NCBI GenBank assembly: GCA_024336345.1
Contig: JANFOG010000008.1
Coordinates: 124,001-188,000 of the forward strand
From: Mariannaea sp. PMI_226
Taxonomy: Eukaryota > Ascomycota > Sordariomycetes > Hypocreales > Nectriaceae
Direction: 5' to 3'
Length of the DNA: 64,000 bases
Shown here: positions 11,339 to 23,275 of the stretch, piece by piece
How the letters are laid out: every line of letters begins with the position of its first letter
Numbering within the stretch: the stretch's first letter is position 1
Notes under the pieces: model-generated
What the model saw: only the letters and a program-made list of their open reading frames with translations
Told to the model about the DNA's origin: nothing
The model's database searches: none
Position numbers and translations under genes: made by a program

Positions 11339-13509
11339 TCAAAATTTCTCCATCAGGTTCATTCTCGTTGTCCACATGCGAGCTCGTTTCCCAAATATGT
11401 ACATGGGTATAGAAAAGAGGCAGACAATCACTTGAATAGTTCCGATCCATATGTACACCGTTTTCGAACCGTCTTTTTCTAGCCACCTTGTGACAAATAG
11501 GCTAAAAACTAGCCCGTGCATGATATTTTTGGTGAAGTTGAGCGTTACGAGAGCCTCCCCGGCGTATTGGCGGTAGCTGTCAACACAAAATGTAATGGAT
11601 GTAGTTGAACCAAGCGAACAGCCGAAAGAAACAATGCCGAAGAAGATCGTCGGTACTATCCAGCTGCGCTTCTCTTCTGCTGACCATCCAAACCCCATCA
11701 GCCCTACGCATGTGCTAATGAGGATAGGGGCGGCCATAACGAGACGAAACTCTGGTTCATACAGTCCTCCATTGCGACGAGATAGAGCCCTCACTACGAT
11801 GTCACTAACCTTACCAGCGACACCAGTGCCAAGAATTGCACCAATAAAGGGGGATATATAGATAAGTCCAGTCTGAAGTGCTGTGAAATTATAGCCGGTA
11901 GGATCTCGATAGATCATAGCCATGGTCTCGGAAATCACAATCAACCAACCGATTGAGCATGAATAAACGACAGCGGACCAGAGCACCGCCGGGTAAGCCA
12001 AGAGAATGAAAGGTCGAATTAGAACCTTGAACCAATTATCGTGGTTGAGACGACCGTGGTAGGGCTTGAGATGTTGAGTAAACGATTGGGCAGGCCGATA
12101 TCGAAGGCCTTGCGTGTAGGTATTATGCCCAGGAGAAACATTCTCTCCTATCTTTTCGACGCCCGAGCAGGGGAATTGCTCGAGATTGGCCACAACGCAT
12201 CTGTCATTTTGTATACTTGGCTGGTTGCTTGGCCTGGGACTACATTGAGGATAAGCATCCTCACAATCGTTCGCAGTGGTCCCGGCATTTACTTCACCGT
12301 GCTTCTCTGAATTAGCTTCAACCTGTGGAGTGTCTCTAGTCTGCACATCGGCTGTACCGGGTTCTTCAGATTGTCCTGTATAACGGGAGGAATATTGACG
12401 GGACAAGCTTTGGCGATGAGATGGTTTCCTGGTCGGTGTTCTATCCCAGAATGTCTCAGGAACGAAAAGAAACAGAAGGGCAAAACCGAGCCCCACAACC
12501 ATAGAAACAATGCTAAACCTCGTTAGCTTTACTGAGATATTTTTCACTTGAGAATTTTAACGCTGAACTTACTAAAAAGCCCATCGCCAGCCGAATCGAC
12601 CAATAATCACAGCGCTGACAAGAGGGACTAGATTTTTGCCACCTAGCAGGAGAAGTGTGTAGATGCCAATTCGATACGCCCGCTCATGAAGGAAAAAAAT
12701 TTCAGCAATGGTCGCGGAAGGCAAACACTCAACTGGGCTAATAGAGATACCCTGAAAAACACGAGCGGCTAACAGTGACGGAAAGCTAGGCGAAAATCCT
12801 GCCCAGAGTGACGTGCCGATGAACATGAGAGCACCAATTAGATAAATTGGACGTTTTCCGTACAGTATAGCAGTGGGGGACGCAAGAACGGATCCCACGC
12901 CAAGTCCAGTCATGCACAATCCCGTGGTCAAGGCAACTCTCTCAATAGACACATCGAAGTCGCGGGCAACGTCAGTAAACCCTGCAGCTATCAGTGGTGT
13001 AATACCACCTCCAATCATGCAGTAGAAGCCCAACGACAAGAGTGCAGCATCTCGCCGCCAGCTAGGCCAATTGAGTGGATCATTCACCGAGTCATCAGGC
13101 TGAGGCTCTAGTATTATTGTACCATCCTCCGTTTTCTTCCTCGACGCTGCTCTAGCCCGTCGACCTGGGGTGGCTGAAGGATCCACTGGGAAACCTGTTG
13201 GAATAGACGAGTGTGATGTTCGTGCATTGATGTTGCTCAGTCCAAGAGGCTCGTTGCGGTCCTCAGCCAGAAGAAGTACCGATCCTGAAGGTTCTAGTTT
13301 AGTACAAAAATCTCAGCGCTGGTCAAGATTGGTGCAGTCGTACCTGGTACTTCGACGGTCTCTCTATCGTTTAGAATACCCATGCTCCATTTTGCCGGTC
13401 CGTTGGCCTCATGCTCAGTAGTTCCACGGCGAACCAATTCCTTATTACCGAAAAGACGGAGACTGGTGGCCCAGCGAGTCTGTTTCGCAAGTCCTGTACT
13501 CAAGGGCAT
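11339..13509 (-). CDS. MFS transporter, DHA1/HOL1-like, with long central loop
   Basis: A twelve-helix proton-coupled carrier. Exons 13509-13344, 13284-12573 and 12512-11339 give 683 aa; an ATG 9 nt upstream is an alternative start. The N-terminal MGILNDRETVEVPG stretch continued across the first intron by SVLLLAEDRNE, and NDPLNWPSWRRD before TM1, are hallmarks of the fungal HOL1-like group. RVFQGISISPVECLPSATIAEIFFLHER is the TM4-TM5 signature (only its first residues need be compared), and FVPETFWDRTP closes TM6. Between TM6 and TM7 there is an unusually long hydrophilic insert of about 150 residues rich in Ser, Gln and Asn. It is convergent with the FAD hydroxylase (296-bp gap) and probably belongs to the same cluster as importer or exporter, though no TGCGGGAC copy was seen in its own 5' region. 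Confidence 0.88.
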
Positions 13510-15378
13510 GGTGAACAACAGATCTAGATTCCAGGGAGCTGGTTATACAATGTTTGGTGATGTTAGCCGGTAAAAAGAGATTCTAGTACTCAAATAAGCG
13601 GGCAATATCTGAAATTTGGCTTTATCTTGTACCTTGTAAGAAATATTCAGACCCCCCTAGAAAGTACCAAAATATAGACAGAGGCAAGATTGACAAAAGA
13701 AAAGCAGTGAAATCAGGATAGAAAGAATATACATGAGCAGAAGCCGCATTCAGTGACGGCTCAGCCCGGGGCTTGGTTTCATATATTCCTTATGTGCCAT
13801 TATATGAACAATATGTAGTCATTTTGATTCACAATTAATGTTTTGAACAGTCTTGCAACCAAGCAGAAATCAGCCGAGTCGCCTGGATGCGCCTTTGTCA
13901 GGTCTGGAGAGACGGCTCACTCTGGGTGCTCATCACGTTCTTTGTTGCCCAGAAGGGCTGTGATCCTTCAATGTTCATTCCTTAGTGTGTACTAACTTAA
14001 CATGTGCTCCTCATTATCGCCACTAGGATAGTCGCGAGACAACCTTCCTCTCCAGGATGTGTGTGATCAATAACCCTGCCTATGTATCGAAGTACTTCAT
14101 ACTGTACATCTGCACAATACCTAGGTAGACATCACTAGCATCGTGGTGACTACCGACTTCAGCGACAATGTTGACACAGGACCAAGCATGTTTTGGCCGA
14201 TGGCCAATAGAGTAAGTCCATGGTGAAACATGTGTCAAATTTTGTGTATGATTGGGAGTCAGTAAAGCCATGGAGACGGCATGCAGAAGTGCGCATGATG
14301 AGATACGCCAGGCTCTTGAGCTTGTGTTGATGTATGTTGCCTTCAAATGATCGCCCATCCATTCTATTTTCACCCGGCAGACCAACAGTCAGTGTGAGCA
14401 CCTGCGGGGAGTTGATCGGATAGTAAGCAAAGCATGTGCCTCATCAAAGCGCTGAGACATGACCACTCCCCCACTCACATTCGTCAAATAAGAATCAACG
14501 TGTTTTGCTGCGCATGACTTGGAACCAGTGATCATGCCTCACAGCGATATAAATATCTCCGCGGCTCCAAAGTTATGGTAGCCTTTTGAAGCCTTGAAAT
14601 TTGTCTGATAAAATTTGAAATCGGTTCAGCCAGCTAGTGTGCAGCCATGATGGGTAATTATGTACTCCCCGCATATCTATGTAGGTGCCTTACTCTTAGA
14701 GGCATAACAAAATGTAGATAGTGTTAATTGGCTTGCTCGAAGCTGCGACACGCTCGCTAATTCGCTATCGGCATTATTTTGTCTGAAAGCCATCGAAGGA
14801 ATTTGAGCATACTTTAACGTTACGAAGTCAGTTTGATTTAGCAAACCGAGAGAAAAAAAAAAACCAAAGTCAATCCAATCTCGAAATTCTTTCAATTTGA
14901 GTCTCGCGCCAGGTTATTTCTCTGATTTTTTTTCTTCCCGATCCAAAGTACCAGCGCGTCCTGAAGGTGAGATCCCGTTTGCTTCCCTGTTGGTACTGTC
15001 GCCCAACCACCCACCAAATGACGTAACCTACTCACGACTCATACGAAGCAGTCAACCGCCTTGTTATTGAGCCATCATCTGACAGCCTTAGCTCTACCGT
15101 GATCTACACCGGCCCCAGTTGGGTGGAGGACAGAGAGCGTTGATATCACGGGTTTCTTGGAGAATATGGGTCACCGTCGGTTTCAGAATGTTCACAATGT
15201 CTCAACCGTCAACGCATATAATCGTGCGCAAAAAAATATATTTAGGAAATCATGCCTCTTTCTTCATGTACCATATCGATTTATCGATTTATCGGCCCCT
15301 CTGTATGAGGCTCTTGCTAAGGGTCTTGAGGCATAGAGTAATATAGTTGACATACCCTTTCTCAGCTCCGGTGCGAAT
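13510..15378. other. Intergenic stretch
   Basis: No gene recognised. Open frames at 14080-14401 and 14677-14895 lack family features. A short tandem TATCGATT repeat lies near 15276-15295 upstream of the CLC gene. Confidence 0.6.
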
Positions 15379-17685
15379 ATGACATCTAGCTTCAAATCCA
15401 GTGTGCCGGACGAGACCACGGAGAATACGCCTCTAATATCATCCCACGATGACTCACAATCAGGTATCGGAAACGCCCAATCCATCATCGCTCCTTGTGC
15501 GCCCATCAACAACCAAACACTAAATATAAACCCCGTCAGGGAGCGGCTACAGTATGACGAGTATGCCACCATTGATTGGCTTCAGGACCTCGTTCAGCAT
15601 AGCCAGAGACGCACCCATTTTCTTCCGCGCCCGAAGCAAGGGATTCGTGACCGAATATATGACCTATGGGACTCTACGCAAGGATGGATTGCCGCATTCA
15701 TGATTGGATTGTTGACAGCTGCAGTTGCCGCAGTGGTTGATCTTAGTGTGGAAACGGTGGCAGATTGGAAAGATGGATATTGCACAAGAAACATGTGGCT
15801 GAGCCACCGAGCATGCTGCGCTTTTGAAGAGAATTGCCAGGACTGGAGGCTGTGGTCGACGAGTTTTGGCCCGTCGTATATTGCATACGTCAGCTTATCT
15901 CTTGCATTTGGCATCTTCGCCGGAAGCGTGACGATGACAACGAGGAAAACTTTTGGCGACATGGATCCCGCCATTAACACAAGTGATGGCCAGTCACAAG
16001 CTCCCAGAAAAGGTGCGGGCAAAAGCATGTATATGGCTGCTGGAAGTGGAATACCCGAGATCAAGACGGTTCTGTCAGGGTTTGTTATACCGCACCTCTT
16101 CGACCTCAAAGTTCTCGTGGTAAAGGCTGTTGGAGCTACGTTCGCTGTAGCGACAGGCATGTGCTTAGGAAAGGAGGGTCCTTTCGTTCACATCTCAGCA
16201 TGTGTTGGATACCTCGTTGCAATGCGGATTCCAAAGTACGCAACAAACGAGAGAAAGCTTAGAGAGATGCTAAGTGTAGCCTGCTCCGCCGGATTATCTG
16301 TTGCCTTTGGAGCTCCAATTGGAGGTGTACTGTTCAGCTTTGAGGAAATCAGCACCTACTTTCCGCGTTCGGTTCTCTGGAGATCATGTCTTTGTTCCGT
16401 GGTTGCAGCCGCTGTTCTCAAGGCACTCAATCCTACAGGAACAGGGAAGCTTGTTTTATTTGAGACTAACTACGGCGTCGATTACGACATCGCCCATTAT
16501 TTGATTTTCATCTTGCTCGGAATCTGCGGAGGGGTGTTTGGTGGAGTTTTCTGCCGAGCCAACTTCTCGTGGTCCCAGTCATTCCGAAAGCTCTCACTCA
16601 TCAACAGGAACCCAGTCTTCGAGGTGGCACTGGTGACTCTGATCACTGCTCTGCTCCAATACCCAAATCCTCTCATCCGAGAGACAGGTGATATTGTGAT
16701 GCAACGCCTATTGGTCGATTGCAACAATCTCGAGGAAGACTGGATCTGTCAACAGGAGGCCCTGGTAACGGGGAAAGGCTCATATTATGCATGGCTCATC
16801 TCGGGGACGTTTGTCAAACTCTTATTGACGACCATTACGTTCGGCTGCAAAGTGCCATCTGGAATCATCATTCCGGCGATGGATGCCGGTGCCTTATTCG
16901 GCCGCATGATCGGTCAAGTAGTGCCAAATATCTCGCCAGGTATCTTTGCAATGGTTGGATCAGCTGCTTTTCTGGCAGGGGTTAGCAGAATGACGGTTAG
17001 TCTGGCAGTCATCATGTTCGAACTGACCGGGGAAGTCAACTTCATTCCGCCATTCATCATTGCTATACTAACCGCAAAATGGGTTGCTGACTCTATCACG
17101 CCTGAAGGCGTCTACGATTTAGCACAGCGCATACAAGGTCACCCATTCTTCGACTCCGATCAGGCTCTCAACCAGGCGAGAGATCTTCGCGTGTCCAAAG
17201 AATCTGCCACTGTAGATATGCTAGTCTTACCTGAGAGCATAATCGAGCATATTACAGTCATCATGAGTGCAAACCACAAAGTCATCATATCCACATTACG
17301 GACCAAGCTGGCCAGACTCAAATCTGGGAGCATGACCGAGGAGGGTCTAATCCTTTTGAACGACGAGGGACTATTGCATGGCTACATTTCGCAGTTCAAT
17401 GTAGAAACTTCATTACAGATCGCACAAAAATCGGAAGAATGGGGAGGAATGAGTGAGTTGAGTGTGTTCGATCATCCGCTGGCCGAACACATTGACCGAA
17501 CCCCAATGTGCGTATTCACAACGACACCTCTCGAAATTGCTATCGAGCTCTTTGGTAAATTAGGGGTAGACTACCTCATTGTCGTCAAGCAAGGGACAGC
17601 CAAAGTCCAGGGAATAATTACTAAAAAGGGGCTATTAAGGTTTTTGGACATGTTGAAGCACAATGGAAGGAAAAAGAAGACCTAA
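15379..17685 (+). CDS. CLC-family voltage-gated chloride channel / H+ antiporter
   Basis: A membrane protein of the eukaryotic CLC family, related to yeast Gef1 and animal ClC-3/4/5, acting in endomembranes in anion balance and acidification. It is a single uninterrupted frame of 768 aa starting at ATG 15379. The N-terminal ~95 residues are hydrophilic. The anion-selectivity loops are visible as GSGIPEIK (about residue 221) and GKEGPFVHI (about 264), the latter carrying the gating glutamate. GVLFSFEEIS follows. The stretch GALFGRMIGQ supplies the third loop region. The C-terminal ~170 residues fit a CBS-domain pair, ending in a basic tail. No operon-like neighbour exists; the nearest genes are more than 1.5 kb away. 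Function is taken from family knowledge. Confidence 0.95.
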   Translation: MTSSFKSSVPDETTENTPLISSHDDSQSGIGNAQSIIAPCAPINNQTLNINPVRERLQYDEYATIDWLQDLVQHSQRRTHFLPRPKQGIRDRIYDLWDSTQGWIAAFMIGLLTAAVAAVVDLSVETVADWKDGYCTRNMWLSHRACCAFEENCQDWRLWSTSFGPSYIAYVSLSLAFGIFAGSVTMTTRKTFGDMDPAINTSDGQSQAPRKGAGKSMYMAAGSGIPEIKTVLSGFVIPHLFDLKVLVVKAVGATFAVATGMCLGKEGPFVHISACVGYLVAMRIPKYATNERKLREMLSVACSAGLSVAFGAPIGGVLFSFEEISTYFPRSVLWRSCLCSVVAAAVLKALNPTGTGKLVLFETNYGVDYDIAHYLIFILLGICGGVFGGVFCRANFSWSQSFRKLSLINRNPVFEVALVTLITALLQYPNPLIRETGDIVMQRLLVDCNNLEEDWICQQEALVTGKGSYYAWLISGTFVKLLLTTITFGCKVPSGIIIPAMDAGALFGRMIGQVVPNISPGIFAMVGSAAFLAGVSRMTVSLAVIMFELTGEVNFIPPFIIAILTAKWVADSITPEGVYDLAQRIQGHPFFDSDQALNQARDLRVSKESATVDMLVLPESIIEHITVIMSANHKVIISTLRTKLARLKSGSMTEEGLILLNDEGLLHGYISQFNVETSLQIAQKSEEWGGMSELSVFDHPLAEHIDRTPMCVFTTTPLEIAIELFGKLGVDYLIVVKQGTAKVQGIITKKGLLRFLDMLKHNGRKKKT

Positions 17686-19215
17686 TTATCTTGTATTTCC
17701 GCAGGCTGCATAGAGAGGGAGGAGGGCAGAATCTTTCAGGGCTTAGATCGTATGATGGCAACCTCTCGAGAGAAGGGCTCCACTTCACAGCGATGAACAA
17801 ACAACCTGGAATTGTCTAATGCTTGCGCATTGGACGAAAAGCAAATTCAACCGTGAGCATCAAGAACACATAGGGGAGCAGTATTTCAGCTTTACTCGTT
17901 AGTCATGCTTGCAACAGCAAGAGAATCACCGACATGTTGCACACAAGAGCAGTCCATCAAGTGACCTGTAATCTCATCTGTTCAGAGTGGCAAAGCTACC
18001 CTAGACGATACCTAAATTCCAGGCCGGGAGTGGGCTGCAAGGTGCTGCCAGGGGGGCTCTTGCAGGGCAGCGCGGCTCGGCACTTGAAGAGGTAGCCAAG
18101 GTAGTAGAAGAGCAGCGAGTTGCCTTGTGAATGGCACAAATGAATGATTAATACTGCATCCACTTGGTCCCTACCGTTAGTGAGGAAGCTCGTTGCGAGG
18201 CGTGACCAAGAGAGCTGCGCGCTCTTGAACTGCTCCTCTCACCCTCTCGCCACAATGCGACAAAGCATAGCTGGAAACTGACCGGCAGTCAACACGCAAG
18301 CCATTCATGCTAGGCATGAGATTGCGAACCTGCTACGAGGGAGACATTTCCAGGACCCAGGGTTCCGTATTCGATTCTTTCCCACGTGTCGCCGCCGGCC
18401 ACATCGAATAAGCCCATCGCCTTCTTATATTAGTTATGTCGCAGCAGTTCGGAAATCGGCATTGAAGCCCCACTAAACCGGTACATGGCCCGGTTTTATT
18501 CCCGCTTGGTCTGATGTTTGTCCACGGCATCGAGCGCTTTTCGTTGTAATTTTGAATTGCCGTTATTACTTTATTACTTGAGAGAATCCACACAGTTCTA
18601 AGCAAAGCTAATACAAGTGGATCATGTTTTGAACTATTTGTGATAATGGCTTTCCCCTCATTTTGTATAAGCGTCTTAACCACGGCTTTTGAGTCATGAA
18701 GTTGGCCGATGGTTTCCTCGTTCTCCCTCTCCATATTCCACGTACAGGATACCCCAGAATGCCCAAGCTGACCCCAGAAATACGATAAGCTGGGGTTATG
18801 ACTAGATCTATACTGTCATGGGCTGGTAGTTGCACGAGTTTTGCGGGAGTGGCGAGAGAGCGGAGCTTACCACGCTTGCGCTAATAATCCATGCAACATC
18901 TTTCTTGATAACGGCTTTAATGCGATACCAGGCTGGGAGCCGCCTACTAAAAGGCTGGATTCCATAAATGGTCCTTCATGCCCATCAGTTTCGTGTTCTT
19001 TTTTTTTTTAACACCCTGTGAACCTCGACCAGTACGCATCTTCATTCTGCATCGACTTCCAATCTATCGTCTAGGGCGAGATATTCATCGCGGATGACGA
19101 CGAAAGCTCCGCTGCAATACTCCAACATCCTCCTGAAGCGGGAGCATCGGATTTTTATCCTGGCCTCTCGCCTTGACCTCAGAGCTTAGCCTGATCGACC
19201 TCTTTGAAACCCAAC
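17686..19215. other. Intergenic stretch
   Basis: No recognisable gene. A 133-codon minus-strand open frame at 18333-18734 has no family signature and was not called. A poly-T run lies near 19000 in the permease promoter. Confidence 0.55.
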
Positions 19216-20776
19216 ATGGCCGAAAAGCAAGACTTCCCAGACAGTGCGTCTGTAGCGCTGTCGGAGAAAGCTGTTGCCACAAATCTCTCAGATGAACGTC
19301 TTGAAAAGCGTTATAGTCCGCTGTCTGTCATTGCGTTCGCTTTCACCACAACAAACTCTTGGGTAGCCTTTGGATCTGGACTCGCTGTGCCTCTCGCATG
19401 CGGCGGTGGCCCTGGAATTATCTACGGCCTCATTGCTGCAGGCATTATCATGGCTATAATCAACACTGGCTTCGCAGAATTGGCGTCTGCCTTTCCCTCA
19501 GCAGGTGGTCAATACCACATCGTGTACATGGTATCCCCTCCCTCAATTCGCCGGGTTGCCTCTTTCTTCACGGGCTGGGTTACCATCATCTACATCATGG
19601 CTGCTCTTGCATCCTGCAACTTTTTCGTGGCTAACTCAATCCTTGATCTGGCCAATCTGTGGAACCCCTCATACTCGATCGAAGCGTGGCATACATACTT
19701 GTTGCATATCCTTCTGTGCATTATTGCCTTTTCTGCCACCTCGAGATACCCAACTGCTATTGGCCGGTTGGGAATAACTGTTTTCTGGATGTCCCTCGCT
19801 GGGTTCATTGCTTCCATGATCACGATGTTGGTGCTGAGTGACGGGAAGCAGTCAAAATCCTTTGTTTTCGAAGAATACACGAACGTCAGTGGATGGTCTG
19901 ATGGCTGGGCAATGGTTATTGGCATTACAGCGTGTCTTTGGGCATACAGTGGCGCTGATGCCGTAAGTATTCCCCTAAACGCCTAGCCTCACCTTGATTT
20001 CGCTAACATCATGACAGCCAACTCATCTGGCCGAAGAGGTTCCCAATCCAAGTCGCAATGTCCCTATTGCCATCTTCCTAACGATTGGACTGGGTATCGT
20101 GACCGTCATTGCTTGGATTATTGCTCTTATGTTCGCGATCAAGGATATCGACGCAATTATTGAGTCCCCTGTACCGATCCTAGAGGTGTACAACCAGACC
20201 CTGAACAACAAAGTGGCTACGACTATCTGGACCGTTTATTACATATTACTGTTCTACGACATTGTCCTCAACTTATTCATCTTTGCCGGCCGTACCATCT
20301 GGTCGCTATCACGAGATGGAGGTGTCCCATATTCCAGATTTTTATCGCATCTCAACTGGGCTAGCCCAGTTCGCGCCTCAGCTGTGATGCTCGCCTTAGA
20401 AATTATTGTCGGAATCCTCTATGTCGCCTCAAGCACAGCCTATAACAGTTTCATTAACCTCACCCTATTTGCTCTCAACATCACTGTCGCACTGCCGCAA
20501 GCCATCTTGCTCTTCAGGGGACGCAACTGCCTGCCGGAGAGGGCCTTCTCACTCGGAAAGTTTGGATATGCCGTCAATCTCACGGCTACACTCTTTGTGG
20601 CTTTCTTTTCAGTCACATTTTGCTTTCCCTTGTTTATGCCAGTCACGGCTTCCTCTATGAACTACCTCATCGTGGTTATGGTGGTTGGTTTGATTATCAC
20701 CGCTGGCCTATGGTGGGGTGGGCTCAAGAAGAAATTCACTGGACCGCAAGTTAATTTAGAGGGAGAGGAGTATTAG
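19216..20776 (+). CDS. APC-superfamily amino acid / choline / GABA permease
   Basis: A twelve-helix plasma-membrane permease of the fungal ACT family (relatives are Uga4, Hnm1 and Bio5-type carriers). Exons 19216-19962 and 20018-20776, joined by a 55-nt intron between GADA and PTHLAEEVPNP, give 501 aa. Visible signatures are FTTTNSWVAFGSGLAVPLACGG (only its first part is diagnostic: TM1 with the NSW motif), FPSAGGQYH in the TM2-TM3 region and HLAEEVPNPSRNVP after TM6, all typical of this family. RDGGVPYSRFLSHL is the conserved loop between TM8 and TM9. Substrate cannot be fixed; GABA, choline or an amino acid are all possible. No neighbour gives a hint. Confidence 0.92.
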
Positions 20777-23275
20777 TCCTGCTTGGTGGGGGGGTTATCG
20801 CAGCCAAAGGATACTCTTTTTGGTAACTGGATTGAGGCTGTCTGGCCTTTGAAGAAGCCGAATGTTACTCATCGGTTGTTCAAGTTTGTGTTTGCTGAAA
20901 AGTCACAAATAAATGATGGCTCATGCTAGAAATTTTTGTTTCACCAGATAAAGTATCCATTGATTTACATTTGAAATGACCGCTTCTTGAATGGATTCAA
21001 GTCAAGTACCTGCCAGTGACCATTGTAGTGACCGAGATTATGAGAACGTAATGCGAGATATCTGAAATCGAACCCATGTATGCAAATGCAAGGGAGTTTG
21101 ATAGAAACCTGTCGGCCTTTGATCATTTTGCGCGCAGTACCCTCCGTACTTTCAAATTCCCCACAGGGTAACTCTCAATCGTCAAGACACGTGCTCCTCC
21201 ACGCAGTATCATATAGGATAGAAAATATCACCTGCGGATTTTTTTATTAATTCTTGGAACATGGAGGAAGATACTGAGGAAGCTGTAGTATGCGTAAGAC
21301 GTATCGGTAGTAGCGGTAGGACGAGTAGTTTTGACACCTTATTCGCCAGCACACAAATCGGTGTCCTCCTGCTTTGCTCCGCACCAAGACACTGACAGGA
21401 AACGTGACAGCTTTCGAGTCAGGGCGGGCATCAAATCAGTATCAAACCATCTCATCAACAGGGCTATACTCCTCCCTGTCTTCAATAACAAAGGGTCCCA
21501 GGTTACAGAAGTGCTCTCGTTAGACATCGCCATCTCTTGCGCTTTTGGGCAATTGCCACCTTTAAGTGCCTTCACATAGTATGATATTTTTCTTTTGCTG
21601 GATTAGCTGACATCTCGTAGCGGCTCCACCAAGGCCGCCGGCCACGCGCTTGGGGCCAGTCAGTCTCCACACATGAATCAGACATCGAGGAAACCGACTC
21701 CGAGATACTCAGAGTGGTTGAAGTGAAATACCTACTGCGTAATTAAAATGGTTGCCGCTGAGCAGGCCCAAACCCAAGCCGCGTCCAATCCGTTTCTCCA
21801 CACTATCCATCACGAAGTGACCGAGACGCAAGACAGACAATACGCACACGCGGCAGTTGGATACTGCATTAGTTTTTTGCTCATGTGGTGGCAACATTCT
21901 TTCAAATCATACTTATGTGGTAATCAGAATGGTCTCTGGACGCAACAATAATGTTACCATAGTAAACACATGCCCTTTTTATTATTTTTTTGTCCTAGGC
22001 CCGGCGATGTATGCTCCCTGTGAGGGTTGTCGAAAATTCATGTAATGGTGTAACTATTTGGTTTGTTCTTAAATCATCTACATTTATACTCTCAAGACTC
22101 GATTCAATTTCGCCACAATCAGCGCTGGTCTTGTTGTGGTAATGTACGATTTGTGTCCCGGTAAAAGTCGATGAAGCATCTTGGCCACTCCACGTAATTA
22201 TGACCTCAAGTTCTAGGTTGTGCTTCACTCCCATGGAACAGAAAATTCCGACATTTATCTGACGGCGGCGACATGGAAAACCAAATACAAACAGTGCAAA
22301 GATGTATGATCCATATTTGGGTTGCTTGATAACGAAATGCGGTAGTAAAAGAATCTCACATTAGCCCACTCGTGAATCATTGCGCCTGTGGCCGTGACCT
22401 GATGAATAGACAATCATTGTGTGGGGAGAGGAGTGAGTATCGTGCTAGTTCATCGAGTTTGAATTGAATCCTTGTCTATATGGGCCAACGTATTTTGATG
22501 GGATAGTTAGTGTATAGCAGCAAGGTGGCCATTCCGCTTTGATCGATCTGGAGGGGATTGCTAATAATAATGGATATACAGTATAGTTGGGGTGGATCCA
22601 AAAGCGGAACAATCATCTCGCGCGATAGGGGAACAGCTTGGTCGTCAGCTACGGCTTTGACACGGCTTTGACATTACAAAAGACTAAATCTAGTTGACAG
22701 TTGATAGCATTACTTAATTAATCTTTATGTCGCCATCCCGCATAGGAGTAGTGTTTGACTTTGGGATATGCATAAATACGAACATGGCAAGGGAGGCTGC
22801 TAAGTACTGTACGTCTACTTTTGCTGACCTTGTAGAGCCTCTTGGTGTTCTAGCTACTATGTATGCCAGCCCATTGCAGAGACTGACAAGACTCGAGGTT
22901 TCAAAATACATAATACCTTCTGCCTCCTACTCTATTCAGTACAACGATACTCAGAGTCGCTCGTCCCCCTGATCGCATTACTCAGTACTTGTCATACGTC
23001 TGGTGCAGCGAGCCCCGCTCTAGGTTTCGTTGAGCATTTTGGATTGGTCTATTTGCTGCTTACGACAAATATCGATTGCATGACCCGACATCCGCCGGTT
23101 CAGATTACTTCTCGAGATCATGATAGGGCACCGGCTCTTCGATATTCCGGAGCATGTTCTCGATGCTGCTTATGCTTACGGATAGGATCTGCTTCCCCGC
23201 CCGCCATTCTTCATTTGTGGCAACGATGCTTGTGGATTCTCATCGCTATCGATTAATGGCATTGAGACCAGAACC
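20777..23275. other. Long intergenic stretch
   Basis: About 2.5 kb without a supportable gene. Minor features are a tandem ACGGCTTTGAC pair near 22651-22672 and short open frames (for example 22727-22972) with no family resemblance. Confidence 0.5.

Noticed and set aside
15594..16160. 188-codon minus-strand frame inside the CLC gene
   Set aside because: Shadow of the CLC coding frame; the sense strand carries all conserved CLC motifs.
18333..18835. Overlapping minus-strand open frames of 133 and 75 codons
   Set aside because: No recognisable domain, no coherent exon structure.
22649..22673. Tandem ACGGCTTTGAC pair
   Set aside because: Two short units only; no context suggesting function.
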